NCBI RefSeq assembly: GCF_020520425.1
Contig: NC_079492.1
Location: forward strand, 138,016,361 to 138,080,360
Source of the DNA: Spinacia oleracea
Lineage: Eukaryota; Streptophyta; Magnoliopsida; Caryophyllales; Amaranthaceae
Length of the DNA stretch: 64,000 bases
Reading direction: 5' to 3'
Shown here: positions 24,490-35,394 of the stretch, in pieces
Numbering within the stretch: the first letter of the stretch is position 1
Layout: the number at the start of each line of letters is the position of its first letter
Notes under the pieces: generated by a model
Told to the model about the DNA's origin: nothing
What the model saw: only the letters and a program-made list of their open reading frames with translations
The model's database searches: none
Translations under genes and position numbers: made by a program

Positions 24490-24822
24490 TTCTCTTGTAC
24501 GTATAAGGTGTATAATAAATTTATTATTCCGTATATAATAACTTTTATCCAGTTTTTTAAACTCTGTAACTTTTACCTTATTTTTTTATAACTTTTAATA
24601 TGTTTAGATTAACTTTTATATTATGAAAAAAGTTGATGGATAAACATTTTAAAATGTTCAACGAATAATTTTATACATTATAAGTGATTTTGAAGGAATA
24701 TTTTTTATTAAAATAAATTTTTTTTATCACTTTTATGTGGATAATTTTTAACCATTTGAGTTGACTTTTACTGCGGTGTACTATATTTATTGTACACTAC
24801 TTTTAAATAAGAATTTGTGTAT
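24490..24822. mobile_element. MITE of the GTACAATAAATTTATTGTAC family (copy 1)
   Basis: About 333 bp sharing, in order, ATAATAAATTTATT, AACTTTTATCCAGTTTT, GTTGATGGATAAACATTTTA, TAATTTTATACATTATAAGTGATTTTGA, CATTTGAGTTGACTTTTACT and TTATTGTACAC with the copies at 26240-26625 and 54229-54545. The palindromic GTACA-AATTTATT-TGTAC words at both ends suggest terminal inverted repeats. Confidence 0.65.
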
Positions 24823-24925
24823 TTTGAAATGATCGAAAAAGAAAAATGTTTACTTATTCAGAAATTGAAGGCGTATAAAGATATTGATCGTAGCAACGAT
24901 AACACAAACAATATGATTTGATATA

Positions 24926-25178
24926 CTTCCTCCGTTCCAGAAATATCGCATCATGGTTGACTTTTACTCCTCTAACCATTACTTTGACTTTTAATATCTT
25001 AAATCGTGTGCAAATAAAAATTATAAAAAATTAATAATTAAAAAATATATATCGATACGAATCTAACATGACCCCACATGACTAAAATTTTCTTACGTAC
25101 CAAACACAAAAAATGGTCAAAGTCGTAGTATGAATAGTGTAAAAAACAAATGGTGCAATATTTCCGGAACAGAGGAAG
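24926..25178. mobile_element. Stowaway-type MITE (family B)
   Basis: The 253-bp element CTTCCTCCGTTCCAGAAATAT...ATATTTCCGGAACAGAGGAAG is flanked by TA at 24924-24925 and 25179-25180. It is a sister of the copy that Copia A interrupts. Confidence 0.85.
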
Positions 25179-25179
<1 letters not shown>

Positions 25180-25241
<62 letters not shown>

Positions 25242-25242
25242 C
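25180..25242. repeat. (TAA)n microsatellite
   Basis: About 20 uninterrupted ATA/TAA triplets directly abut the right end of the Stowaway at 25178. It probably grew from the TA/AT-rich junction. Confidence 0.95.
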
Positions 25243-25336
25243 AATTCATTTTCATGTAACTGCCAAATTTATCTTTTTGAACTAGAATCGCTTGTTTTTT
25301 AAAAGCTTGTTTAAAAGAATACTTCGTATGTTATTA

Positions 25337-25664
25337 CTCCCTCCGTCCCGGAATACTCGACCCGGTTTGACCAGCACAGAGTTTAAGGGACTTGAATTGA
25401 CTTATTTAATTTAATAGGTAGTAGTTGATAGTGGGGTATTATTTTAATGTAGTTAGTGGGATGTGGGTTAAGAGGTGGGGTTGGGGGAAAGTAGGGGTTG
25501 AATTTTTAATTATTTTTTGTATGGAGTAGGGGGTAGGTGGGTTAATAGGGGTGGAGTGAGAAATAATATAATATTGTTAGAAAATTTCCATTTTTAGAAA
25601 CAGGTCAAGTATTAATGGACGACCCGATAAGAAAAACAGGTCAAATATTCCGGGACGGAGGGAG
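25337..25664. mobile_element. Stowaway-type MITE (family D)
   Basis: 328 bp, ends CTCCCTCCGTCCCGGAATAC and the inverse CTCCCTCCGTCCCGGAATAT, flanked by TA at 25335-25336 and 25665-25666. The interior is G-rich (TAGTGGGATGTGGG). There is no coding sequence. Confidence 0.88.
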
Positions 25665-25959
25665 TATGATATAAGAAACACGTGATGTTTTTGTATTAAT
25701 ATCAATAAAAAAATTCAAAATGTATCTCATATTCTGTTGTCGATCACAATAAACATACTTAGTCTTCTTTTATATACTCCCTCCGTCTCTTATTATGGAT
25801 TCATGCACAAAATTACGTTTTATTAAACTTAGATAAGTGAAGTTGAAAAGATACAAAAATGATGAGCCAAATATATATTGTATTTGGAGAGTAAAATGTG
25901 TGATCATAAGATTATTTTCTAATCATAAGATCATAAAATGTGTGATCATAAGATCATAA
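25665..25959. other. Intergenic with one Stowaway end
   Basis: A single CTCCCTCCGTCTCTTATTATGG end at about 25779 has no matching partner, so a truncated Stowaway. 25905-25965 holds a short duplication of AAAATGTGTGATCATAAGATCAT. Confidence 0.45.
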
Positions 25960-26232
25960 AATGTGTGGCAAATTCTGTGGGAGATTAATGGTCTCATTGA
26001 AGACTCAATGGCGGACTTATCCAACACCGATGATTTCATGATCAACCATTACTACCGGGAGGCCAATCAAGCGGCTGATTTTATGGCGGCTAAAGGAAGC
26101 TCTTGTGTTTCTTTGTCGTTATGGTTTTCGTCTTTTGATCTTTCCTTCTCCCTTATCATCCGTAAGGGTGCTTAAGGTTGTCCTCTCTAAAGGGCCTAAA
26201 CCTGATTTTTATTTCCTTATCAAAAAAAAAAA
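25960..26232 (+). mobile_element. LINE 3' end (RNase H and poly-A tail)
   Basis: The plus-strand frame contains HYYREANQAADFMAAKGS, the RNase H motif found at the C-terminus of plant L1 LINEs. After the stop the sequence runs to a tail TTTCCTTATCAAAAAAAAAAAA at 26211-26232. It is a strongly 5'-truncated copy of about 270 bp, as expected from aborted target-primed reverse transcription. Confidence 0.75.
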
Positions 26233-26239
26233 ATCTAAA

Positions 26240-26625
26240 AAGGTCTTGTGCGCACAAGGTGTACACTAAATTTATTGTACACCAAGATAATTTTAACCCA
26301 TTTTTTTGTAACTTTAACCTAGTTTTGATTAACTTTTATATTAGTAAAAAAAGTTGATAGATAAACATTTTAAAGTATGGACAAGTTGAAAGCTCCTGCC
26401 ATTGATGGCTTTCCAAAAACTTCGCTCCGATCGCTTAAGCGACTACGTACCTCGGGCTTAAATGATTAATTTTATACATTATTAGTGATCTTGATAAAAT
26501 AAATTTTATTAAAATGAAAAAATTATTACTAAAAAATAGATAACTTTTACATATATAAGAATAACTTTTAAGCATTTTGAGTTAACTTTTACTCCTGTAC
26601 AATAATTAAATAAGAATTTGTGTTT
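26240..26625. mobile_element. MITE of the 24.5-kb family (copy 2) with an 84-bp insert
   Basis: It follows the same word order as copies 1 and 3. Unlike them, it carries about 84 extra bases at 26377-26460 that are GC-richer than the element (AAAGCTCCTGCCATTGATGG ... CGACTACGTACCTCGGGC). The insert has no visible duplication at its edges. Confidence 0.65.
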
Positions 26626-26968
26626 TAACATAGTTCACAAAAATTAATATGGCACCAATTCAGTTATCCTCTAGGTGTCATAACCAAATGTCAACGTATT
26701 ACGTACAGTTGTCAGCAAGGCCACACAAATTAAAAGTAGTAGATCAGATATATTCTTGCCTCGAGGTTCGCGAGGTTCATACTTTGTGGATCGTGAGCAA
26801 TGGCTTTTTGCGCCCGTCGCGCGCGGGCATCAGATCAAAATAATTCCCCGCACGCGTAGTATCACGCGCATTGTAGGGTCTTTTTTTATTTTTCCCCTCT
26901 CCTTCCATTAGTCTCGTGAGCGACTCTTCATTTCTCTCTCTCCTCTTCGTTTCCTCCGTTCCACTTTT
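26626..26968. other. Intergenic
   Basis: I see no gene. 26780-26880 contains CG-rich words (CGCCCGTCGCGCGCGGGCATC) in otherwise AT-rich DNA. 26900-26960 is pyrimidine-rich. Confidence 0.4.
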
Positions 26969-26979
26969 AGGGATGTCAA

Positions 26980-29900
26980 CTAGTATAATACCCGTGCGAT
27001 GTACGATATAATCATCTAAATATAAATTTATATGAAATCTGGTAGACAATATCATCAAAATAGTACTTATGGATATTTCCAAATTAAAACTAAGGATTGA
27101 TAAATATGTTATTGCTCATTCAATTTCTTATTTATTAAAAAAATAAGGGTAGATATATAAAATAAATAAATTATTCCCACTTGTGTCAAGCATAAAGTTA
27201 TCTCGTTCACCCTTTACTAATTGGATAGTAATACCTACTTAATACTCGCACGGTCACCCCATCAACCTCACTACCTGGTCACTTAGCACCTACACACACC
27301 ACTTACTTTATTCATTTAGAGATGACTTTGAGGCGGGGCTGGCTCTACAGACGCGTATCCACCAACAATTCTCTTCCCCATCTTCTCCATCAACGATAGG
27401 AACGATACGCACCACTCCCAATCCGCGTCTCGGGAGGTACAAAATAAATTTCATCCCCTATCATCACCCCCCCGGTATACCCACACCCGCCTCAAACCCA
27501 TCCTTAGGTTCAACTCTTTTTTTGTAAGAGTTTTGAATTTTAAAAACTCTATTTTAGAGTCTTTGACAATTCGTTTGTCTGAATAGAGTAATTGAATAAA
27601 TTAAAATAAATATTGTAATATGTACGTTAGTAGCAATTATATATGTATATATATTCATAATCAATTAGATGAAGATTAACGACGCAGACAGGTCCAATCT
27701 AAAATCCACCATATCCCCGACACCTATGACGAATTCATTTTTTAACCCCGTCACCCACAAAACTTTCTTCAACCTCGCCCACTTGGGACGGATGCACGGG
27801 GGGATCTCCCAAAAAACCATCCCACTGACATCCGATATTCGATAAATAATTCACTTTTCCTTTCAACTAACTTTTAAATATATTGACATAAGTTTATTAC
27901 GCAGTATTAAGTTGATTGTTTTAGCTATAATATTGATGAAAATATATAAAAGTGACATATATATAATTAGGAGGTGAGTGTTCTCAAATCCAATCGATTC
28001 AAACTCGCCCCATTCGATGCACGATTTATGATATGAATATTAAATTTGCATATCTAAACTATAACTATAGACAATTATCATCAAAGTAGAGCTTATAGAT
28101 AATTTTCTTATTAAACTAATGATTTCTCGGTATGTTACTGCCCATTCCATGTTTTATTTATTTAACAAAATCAAAATAATAAAATAAGGGCACATAGATA
28201 AATTTACGTTCTTCCTCTTTCATAACAAACCATGTCAAACATAACTTTATTCTCATCCGTTCTTTACTTCGATAGTTACCCGATCATTTAACACCTACCC
28301 CACCATATATTTTATTCAGCTAGAGATATCTTCGAAGCGGGGTGATGTTGGTCCCTCAACACAACCTAAAATTCTCATTCACATGCCCGTCACCACGATA
28401 GGTGTCATACTCATCCCAGTCCTTATTCTCGCCTCGTAGGCAAAAAATAAAAGTAACCCCGCTTCATCCCCGTCCGTGTATCTACATCCGCCTCAAACCA
28501 AGCCCTAGACGGCTTGATCCGACATTATTTTTTGATAAGAGAGTTTTGAATTTTAACACTCTAAGAGTATTAGACAATTTGGTTGTCCGGTTACATTATA
28601 CTTTCGACACATATAACTTATAGATATTTTCCTAATTAGTTAAAATTAATGATGGGTAAATTTGTTATTCCCTATTCGGTGTCTTATTTATTTAAAAAAA
28701 AATGAAACAAATAAGGGTACATAGACAAAATTATTTTCCTCCATATTCATCACACGTGTCAAACCTAGCCCTAGACGGCTGAACCCGACATTATTTTTCT
28801 GTAGGAGAGTTTATTTTAAAACTCTATTCTAGAGTATTTGACAATATGGTTGTTTGATTACATTAAAATTTGGACACATATAGCTTATGGACATTCTCCT
28901 GATTAAAACTAATGATGGATAAATTTTTATTGCCCATTCGGTCTACTTATTAAAAAAAGAAAACAAATAAAGGTACATAGAACAAATTATTTTCATCCCC
29001 ACTCATCACATGCGTCAAACCTAGCCCTAGACGGCTGAACTCAACATTACTTTTTGGTAAGAGAGTTTTAAATTTTAAAACTCAAATCTCAATTTTGTTG
29101 TCTGATTACACTTGGACACATATACCTTATAGATATTCTCCTAATTAAAATTAATTATGATTTTTTTTGCTATTTCCCATTCGGTATCTTGTTTATTATA
29201 AAAATAGAGTCAAATAATGGTACATAAACAAATTCATTTTCATCTCTATCCGTCACATGTGTCAATGATAGTGTTATTCTCATCCATCATTTACTTTGAT
29301 GGTCACATGTGTCAATTATAGTGTTATTCTCATCCATCCTTACTTTGATAGTCATATTTATATCATTATCCGATCACTTTACAACTACTCCACTATTTTA
29401 TTTATTCAGCTAGTCATGACTTTGAAACTGATCGGAGTCTCCAAACTCGTACTCGTCTGAAATTCTTATCCCTATTTCCGTCACCCACGATGGGAAAAGT
29501 ACTCACCCCTCCCAATCTCCTTCTAACGGGTTAAAAGTAAAACTCATCCCCAATCTATCACCCACTCGTGTATCCACACTCGCCTCAAACCCACTCCATG
29601 ACTCAATTTTTTTTGTTAAGAGAGTTTTGAATTTTAAAATTCTACTACAGAGTCTTAAACAATTCAAGTATTTTATTAGAATAATTGATTAAATAAACAA
29701 AAAATTATATTACGTACTCTCTCCGTCCGGATTTAATTGTTGTAATAGTCTATTCACGGAGTTTTATGCAATAAGTTATTGTAAGATTATATTATATAAT
29801 CTAATAGAAAAATAGGTATGATGGGATATAGTGAGATTTTTTTATATAGAATAAAGTATAAGAGAGGGAATTAGAGAGAGAGATATAGCCCCACATCAAT

Positions 29901-31035
29901 TTTCGTTATCCAAAATTGCCCGCAAAGATTTTTCATTAGATTACAATGTAAAATAAAGGCAAATATACTACCCATCAAATGATCAAAGACAAAGAAACTA
30001 ATAATATAAAATAAAACTATAAAATATTTAAATTACTTTCATTTAAAAGATTAAGGAACTATTAAATAAAAGGATAAGTAGAAATTATAAGTTCGAGAAA
30101 AAAAAGATACAAAGTTATTAAACAATTTCTTTTTACAATAAGCATGTTTTACAAAACCTTGATAAATATTACTTTGAATATTAAAGTAAAGATAAATATT
30201 CGTTATACATATCCTCGGTCAATATAAGACACATATTTTAAATAAAAATTGACAATATATAAATACAATTAGTCATTTTATTAAATTTGTATTATGATAT
30301 GGGTATTAAATTTGTATTATGTAAGTATTATGCATGTATTTAGACAAATCCAACAAAATGATACGAAGTACTTGACTATGTTCATCATCTATATTAATAG
30401 TCACCAAATAACATTAAAATTACAGAGATGTGTGAATATAATAGTTAGTGTAAAAATAAAAGAGTTGCAAAATATAAAAAATTGAGGAGTTACATAGTAG
30501 AGTATTAGATAGATAAGGTTACGCAAGTTTTTCTCGTGTTTAAGGAAGTTACATACTCCGTACTTTATTTTTTAAAGTAATAAAATATTACTTATAATTA
30601 TCAAATTTAGTTGTTAAAATATTATACAATATTACAGACCTTTTTTATACTATATTCATACTTAGTTGATTTTCTAATTTATTTGTATTCTAATTATGTC
30701 AGTACAAATCGGTAGATTACATTAATTATTTTTGTAAATATCCTACTACGTAATCCGTATAATGGATTAATTTTTTTAATAAAAATATAATCATATATTA
30801 TTATATTTGTTACCAAAATATAAAAACAGATTTTATATAGTACTCCTCATGTATAGAATGACATCTTTTTTTTAGGAAAATAGAATCAAATACTTTATTG
30901 GGTAAAAAGGTAACAAAATAATTTACAATCAAGTATTTTATTTTTTAATTTTTTTATATCTAAAAGAGAGGCCAATCAATGAGTGACATTTGTCATCACC
31001 ACATTGATTTCCTCTATTTTAGTATAATATATAGA
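26980..31035 (-). mobile_element. Helitron (non-autonomous)
   Basis: Read on the minus strand it begins TCTATATATTATACTAAAATAG at 31035 and ends ...GCACGGGTATTATACTAG at 26980. The 5' TC, the 3' CTAG, the short hairpin CGTACATCGCACGGG just before the 3' end, and insertion between A and T (A at 26979, T at 31036) with no target duplication are the full set of Helitron hallmarks. It is 4056 bp. There is no Rep/helicase coding, so it depends on another element. The interior is repetitive (three tandem units at about 28490-29240). Confidence 0.87.
28490..29240. repeat. About 260-bp tandem repeat inside the Helitron
   Basis: CCCTAGACGGCT recurs at about 28502, 28765 and 29024, and ACACATATA-CTTATAGATAT recurs at about 28608, 28873 and 29116. 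That gives roughly three units of 240-265 bp. Weaker copies of the same modules extend to 27000 and 29650 and occur again at 36520-36820. Confidence 0.7.
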
Positions 31036-31625
31036 TGGGGCGGAGCGGATGCGGATGTAGGTCCCTCCATCCCCATCCCCACCTAAAATTTTCATCACCA
31101 TTCCCACTCCATCATCCATGGCGGGTACAAAATTCATCCCCATCCCCACCCCAATGGGTGTAAGCTAAAATCCATCCCCGCCCCGCGACTCAACTGGGTA
31201 TCCATCCCCGTCTTATTCCCGCTTCATACCCGCGCTAATACCCGCCTAATTTTTCTTATTTAGCAATATACGGAGTAATCAAAGTTAACTATAGAAAAAA
31301 AATACCTTATGATTAAAGTAACCTATATAATCGAAAAACATACTCGTCATAACAAAAAAATCCAAACAAAAAACATAAAAATCTTACCTAAATTTATATT
31401 ATCACCTAAAGATGCAAATAAATCCAAATTCACCCCATCACCCATGACTGGTATGAAGCGGGGCGAGTGGGGATGGGGCGGGTTCTACACAAAATCCACA
31501 CCCGCCCATCACCCATGACGGGTACGATTTTTATACCCATCACCCGCAAAACCTACCTCCATCCCCGTTTACTTGGGGCGGATGCGGGACGGGTCTCCCG
31601 CGAAACCCACCCCACTGACATCCCT

Positions 31626-31905
31626 ATCCACATTGAGAGCAATAGTAACAAGAGGTTTGTCAAGAGCTTTGTTTAGCCTTTTTAGATGTTTGTTTAGCCT
31701 TTTTAGAGGTTTGTTGACAAACCTCTTATTGCTCGAGAAAGTTACTAAAAGTTACAAATGTATAGGTTACTAATTAGTAACCGGTTCATTTTTCTCACTT
31801 GGCAATTTTTTGGTGGACTTCTGTCAAAATAAATGATAAGAAAATATAATTTTGCTTTTATTATTTTTTTTGTAAATATTAAAAAAGTCAACTAATAATA
31901 TAATA
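31626..31905. repeat. Hairpin-forming short repeat
   Basis: GCAATAGTAACAAGAGGTTTGTCAA at about 31638 and the inverse TTGACAAACCTCTTATTGC at about 31713-31731 form a stem around two copies of GTTTAGCCTTTTTAGA. It may be the end of a small foldback element. A weak match to its stem recurs at about 32270-32290. Confidence 0.45.
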
Positions 31906-32165
31906 CTTCCTCTATTTTTTTAATACTCGCAACGTTTGGACTTTTTCCACTATTCATATAATCTACTTTGACTATTCGTAGTGTTTTTTATATAAGATAA
32001 AACATAGTCATGTGGGATCTTGTTAGATTCGTGTCAATGTGTATTTTCAAAATATCAACTTTTTATAATTTTTGTATAAAGAGAATTTAAGATATAAATG
32101 ATCAAAGTTGTGCATTGGCATGCGTGAAACTAACAAACGTTGCAAGTATTAAAAGACGGAGGAAG
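31906..32165. mobile_element. Stowaway-type MITE (family C)
   Basis: 260 bp, CTTCCTCTATTTTTTTAATAC to ...GTATTAAAAGACGGAGGAAG, with TA at 31904-31905 and 32166-32167. It is the empty-site relative of the MITE at 11454-12694. Confidence 0.85.
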
Positions 32166-33265
32166 TATGTATTACTAGGCCCCATATACAAATCATTTGA
32201 TAGGTTTATCTATTATTGAAGAAATGTTTGTTGGAAGGGAGGTTTGTACTATGATGATGTGCAATGAGAACAAACCTTCGTTATTGCTATTGCCCTTATT
32301 TCTCTCTTCTCTCCTCTCTGCACCCATCTCTCCTTGTCGGAGACAACCACCATTTCTCCACCAGAAATCCACCGAACTCTTCTCCTCTACTCGTTTCTCT
32401 GCTCAAAAACCAAAGAAAAGCAGACGATGGAGGTGCGACGGTGGTGTGCGGCTGCTACATCGATCTTGCCGCCGATCTCTCTCCGTCCTCACACTCGCCG
32501 GCGATATCTCATTCCCAGCCACCGGAGATGTCAAGAAGCCCCATTGTTTCCGTTTCTTTGAGATTATGTAAGTATATTTGATTATTTTTCATATTCAATT
32601 TCACCCACAAATCACAGATCTAGGATTTCGTTTCCTTCGCATATATCTTATGTTTTCTTAATTACGGTGATATAGTTGAATTCATTCGAGTATGCATGAA
32701 ATTATTGATTAAATTTATATTTTAGTTATCTCTAGTTAGTTTTAGTTTTGATTTGTGGTAATTTAGTATGCGGTATGCTTAGTTATGAATTAAATTAGTT
32801 AACGATTTCTCATATATTTAGTTATGTTTTTGTTGTATTTAGTTTTCAGTATGAATTAGTCAATCCATGGTCATATTTAGTTATGATTTTGCTTTATTTA
32901 GTTAAGCTTTGTGGTGCCTGTGTGATTGACCTGACTGTGTGTAATCAGGTCCTAGTACAATTTGCAAATAGTAGACGAAAGTATGTCAATAAATTTCTAG
33001 TGGCCGAAATCATGGTTGAGTTTGAGGGTTACTTATAGTTATGGAGTTAGAAAACATATACTTAGTGTCACTGCTCATCACATACCTATGGACCTTAAAG
33101 CGTACAGTTCTGAATAATCATGGTAATGCAGGTAGGACATTGCATGATCTTGAACAAACAAAGGAAACATGGCAGGGTGAGGAATATGATGGCGCTAATA
33201 TCTAGTTAGCTTGGGTGCCTATATCTTGTTAGATATTAGATCTTGGGTGCCTTCAAATTGTTAGA
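32166..33265 (+). other. Unrecognised segment with a possible first exon (32264-32570)
   Basis: 32264-32570 is GC-richer, pyrimidine-rich, and open in all three forward frames for 75-124 codons, ending near a good donor site (TTATGTAAGTATA at about 32566). The translations are Ser/Pro/Arg-rich, as in organelle-targeting peptides, but I recognise no family and cannot choose the frame. It could be the 5' end of a decayed or captured gene. 32580-33265 reads as intron-like T-rich DNA with no following exon that I can identify. Confidence 0.25.
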
Positions 33266-33868
33266 TATTGCTTTACTCTCTCTCCCTCTCCTTTTTCTCT
33301 CTTCTCTCTCATCTTTTAGGGTTTCAATTTTTTTGGCCGTTTAGGCCGGAAGTAGTCTAATTTCTTCGGAAATTAGACTATTTCCGACCCTTCTTCTTGC
33401 TTTTCATTGTTTCCTTTTCATGTTTTTTCTTGTTTTGGTTTCTTTTCCGTTGATTTGTTCCCAATTATTATTGGGTTGTTCCCAATTTATTTGGGTTTTT
33501 CCTAGATTTTTCTAGGTTATTGATTCTCATTCATGGATGAGAATTTTTTTAGAGTTTCAATAATTGGGAAGGAGACTTGGATTAATACAGGTTTAGGGTT
33601 TATCATCAACTCGTCGATCAGAACAATTCGTGCGCAGATTGCGAAGGGCTCTACTTGGAAAGATGTGAAATCATCGAAAATCACTGCTCGCGTCAAGCTA
33701 GAAGATGTGGAGTACGAGATGTGCTTTAGGATGCAGAATAGTAATTGTTTTGATTATAACAGTTATGTATTTTCTTTGAATCTGTGGTATGCAGATCTTT
33801 TTTATCATTGTAGATGTCGTATGGCTTATTATTAATGGATATTGTTCTTCCCCGTCAAAAAAAAAAAT
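33266..33868 (+). mobile_element. Internally deleted LINE-like element (5' leader joined to 3' tail)
   Basis: A pyrimidine-rich leader (CTCTCTCTCCCTCTCC at 33276) precedes a 100-codon frame (33533-33835, start MDENFFRVSI) with no recognised domain. 30 bp later the sequence ends in TTGTTCTTCCCCGTCAAAAAAAAAAA. A TCAAAAAA-type tail is shared with the LINE 3' end at 26211-26232. The frame may be the start of an ORF1. No flanking duplication was found, so the LINE call is tentative. Confidence 0.4.
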
Positions 33869-35160
33869 TGTGTGGGTAGGAGTATTCTCCCACATGGAAG
33901 AGAAATGATGTTTTGGTTGTCTTTAAATATACTCATGTCCCTCATATATTAAATATGAGATGGATTGGGTTATTGGGCCTAGTGGAGCATTGAGCTTGGT
34001 TTGCTAGTATTGGGTTAGTAATATCTCTATTATATAAGCCAGCTCCTGATGTTAAAATCTTCTCATCGCCGCTTCACTCTTCGCCACATCACTTCACTCA
34101 AAGATCTCAAATGTTCTGTTCGATCGATCATTTTGCATTTCTCAAGGTTAGTTTTAATCATTTATTTTTTTGTTCTTCTCGCTTAGTAATTCATTGATTC
34201 TCCGATTTTATGTAACGATTTTTGTGATTTGCCGCATCGATTATTTTGCTCAGTTTGTCGATTTGTTTGACCCTTCAATTTCACGATTCAATGATTTTGA
34301 TAAACGGGTGACTTCATTTTGCGAGAGTAATTAAAGTTGGTAATTGATGAGGAATTATGAGTGAAAAGGCCAACATCGAGTGGCTTTTGCGGATTGGGGT
34401 TTTGATTTTTGAGCCAACAACGAGTAAAGGAATTATGAGGAATTCTGAGGGTTTTTAAATTTCATCTATTAGACCACAAATTTATTAGCTTGAATTCGGA
34501 AATTAAGTTTCTTTTGTTTGGCAACAATCAGTTATTTTAGAATCGCATGAGGCTAGAGTTTTTGAAAAATTCGGCATTGATTTTCTAATTTTTGGCATCT
34601 ATTTTGTTTCTTTGTTTCGATTAGTTCATTCTTTGAATGGGAAATTTGAAAAAAAGTTGGTGATAATTTGAGATTAGACATGTTTATTGAATGAATGTGG
34701 GAAAATTTACGGTTTATTTTCAGCTTTGATTAGTCGATGAATGGACTTCAATATAGTTTAAGTAGTCTTGAATTACGGAAGTTTTCAGCATTTGTTCTTT
34801 GGCTGAATGTGTGTGTTTTCAGGTACCCGCAGAGGTTCCTGCTGTGGAGAAGCAATGGTGAATCCTAAATGATTTCGATTTCGGAAATCCTCTCGGCTGA
34901 GGAAAGTTTGGCCATGTCTACTTGGCTAGAGAGAAGAGAGTATGCCATTTTAACTTATTCTTATTTTTGTGTTATTGTTTGTTCAATATGGTGATTTATT
35001 ATTATGTTGTTTGATGATTTTGAATAGAAATTAAGGAAATGAGAAAAGGGGGTAAGCTATTGCTTCCCTTAACACCCAAATCCTTAGCTATAAAAGAAGG
35101 AGAAATATAAAGTGGAAATTTTTCAAAATTTTGATGCTCAATTTGTAACATTTTCATAAA
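33869..35160 (+). other. Unrecognised, possibly the 5' part of a decayed gene
   Basis: 34034-34042 has ATTATATAAG. This is followed by a C-rich leader, an ATG near 34108 and a donor-like AAGGTTAGTTTT near 34146. After about 670 nt of T-rich sequence comes an acceptor-like TTTTCAGGTACC near 34822 and GAGGTTCCTGCTGTGGAG. No protein family is recognisable and no downstream coding sequence was found. This layout resembles promoter, first exon, intron and second exon of a host gene copied here. Confidence 0.2.
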
Positions 35161-35302
35161 CAGAAGGCAAAAGAGATGGAACCAGCTGCTGTGTTGGAAA
35201 AGAAGCAGAGTCTGCAAATCCAGAACTGTTAAAGGTCAAAGAGAGGAGTTGACTCTGCTTCTTTTTCAACACAGCAGCTGATTCCATCTCTTTTGCCTTC
35301 TG
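35161..35302. repeat. 52-bp near-perfect inverted repeat (hairpin)
   Basis: The left arm 35161-35212 and right arm 35251-35302 pair at 50 of 52 positions, with a 38-nt loop. The arms are coding-like and GC-balanced (AAAAGAGATGGAACCAGCTG, TTGGAAAAGAAGCAGAGTC) in contrast to their AT-rich surroundings. No TIR superfamily motif or target duplication was recognised at the outer ends. Confidence 0.88.
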
Positions 35303-35394
35303 TTTTTCATCTACATTATTTTACAAACCTCACAAAGAAACATCCTTTGTGTAAAATTCACTAATGGTTTCCCTCCAAGTTTTCCCCCCAACTA

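Larger units (their letters stand above)
26969..31625. mobile_element. TIR element (AGGGATGTCA ends) split by a Helitron
   Basis: The left end AGGGATGTCAA is at 26969-26979; the remainder continues from 31036 (TGGGGCGGAGCGG) and ends with TGACATCCCT at 31625. The two parts together give an element of about 600 bp with inverted AGGGATGTCA termini and GGGGCGGATGCGGG-rich inner arms. The interior holds C-rich CATCCCCACCCC runs. The Helitron 26980-31035 sits between the A and T of CAATGGGG. Confidence 0.75.

Noticed and set aside
25038-25244. Poly-isoleucine minus-strand frame
   Set aside because: Translation of the (TAA)n microsatellite and a Stowaway end.
26377-26460. tRNA-like or SINE head in the 84-bp insert
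   Set aside because: No A-box/B-box pair or cloverleaf could be recognised.
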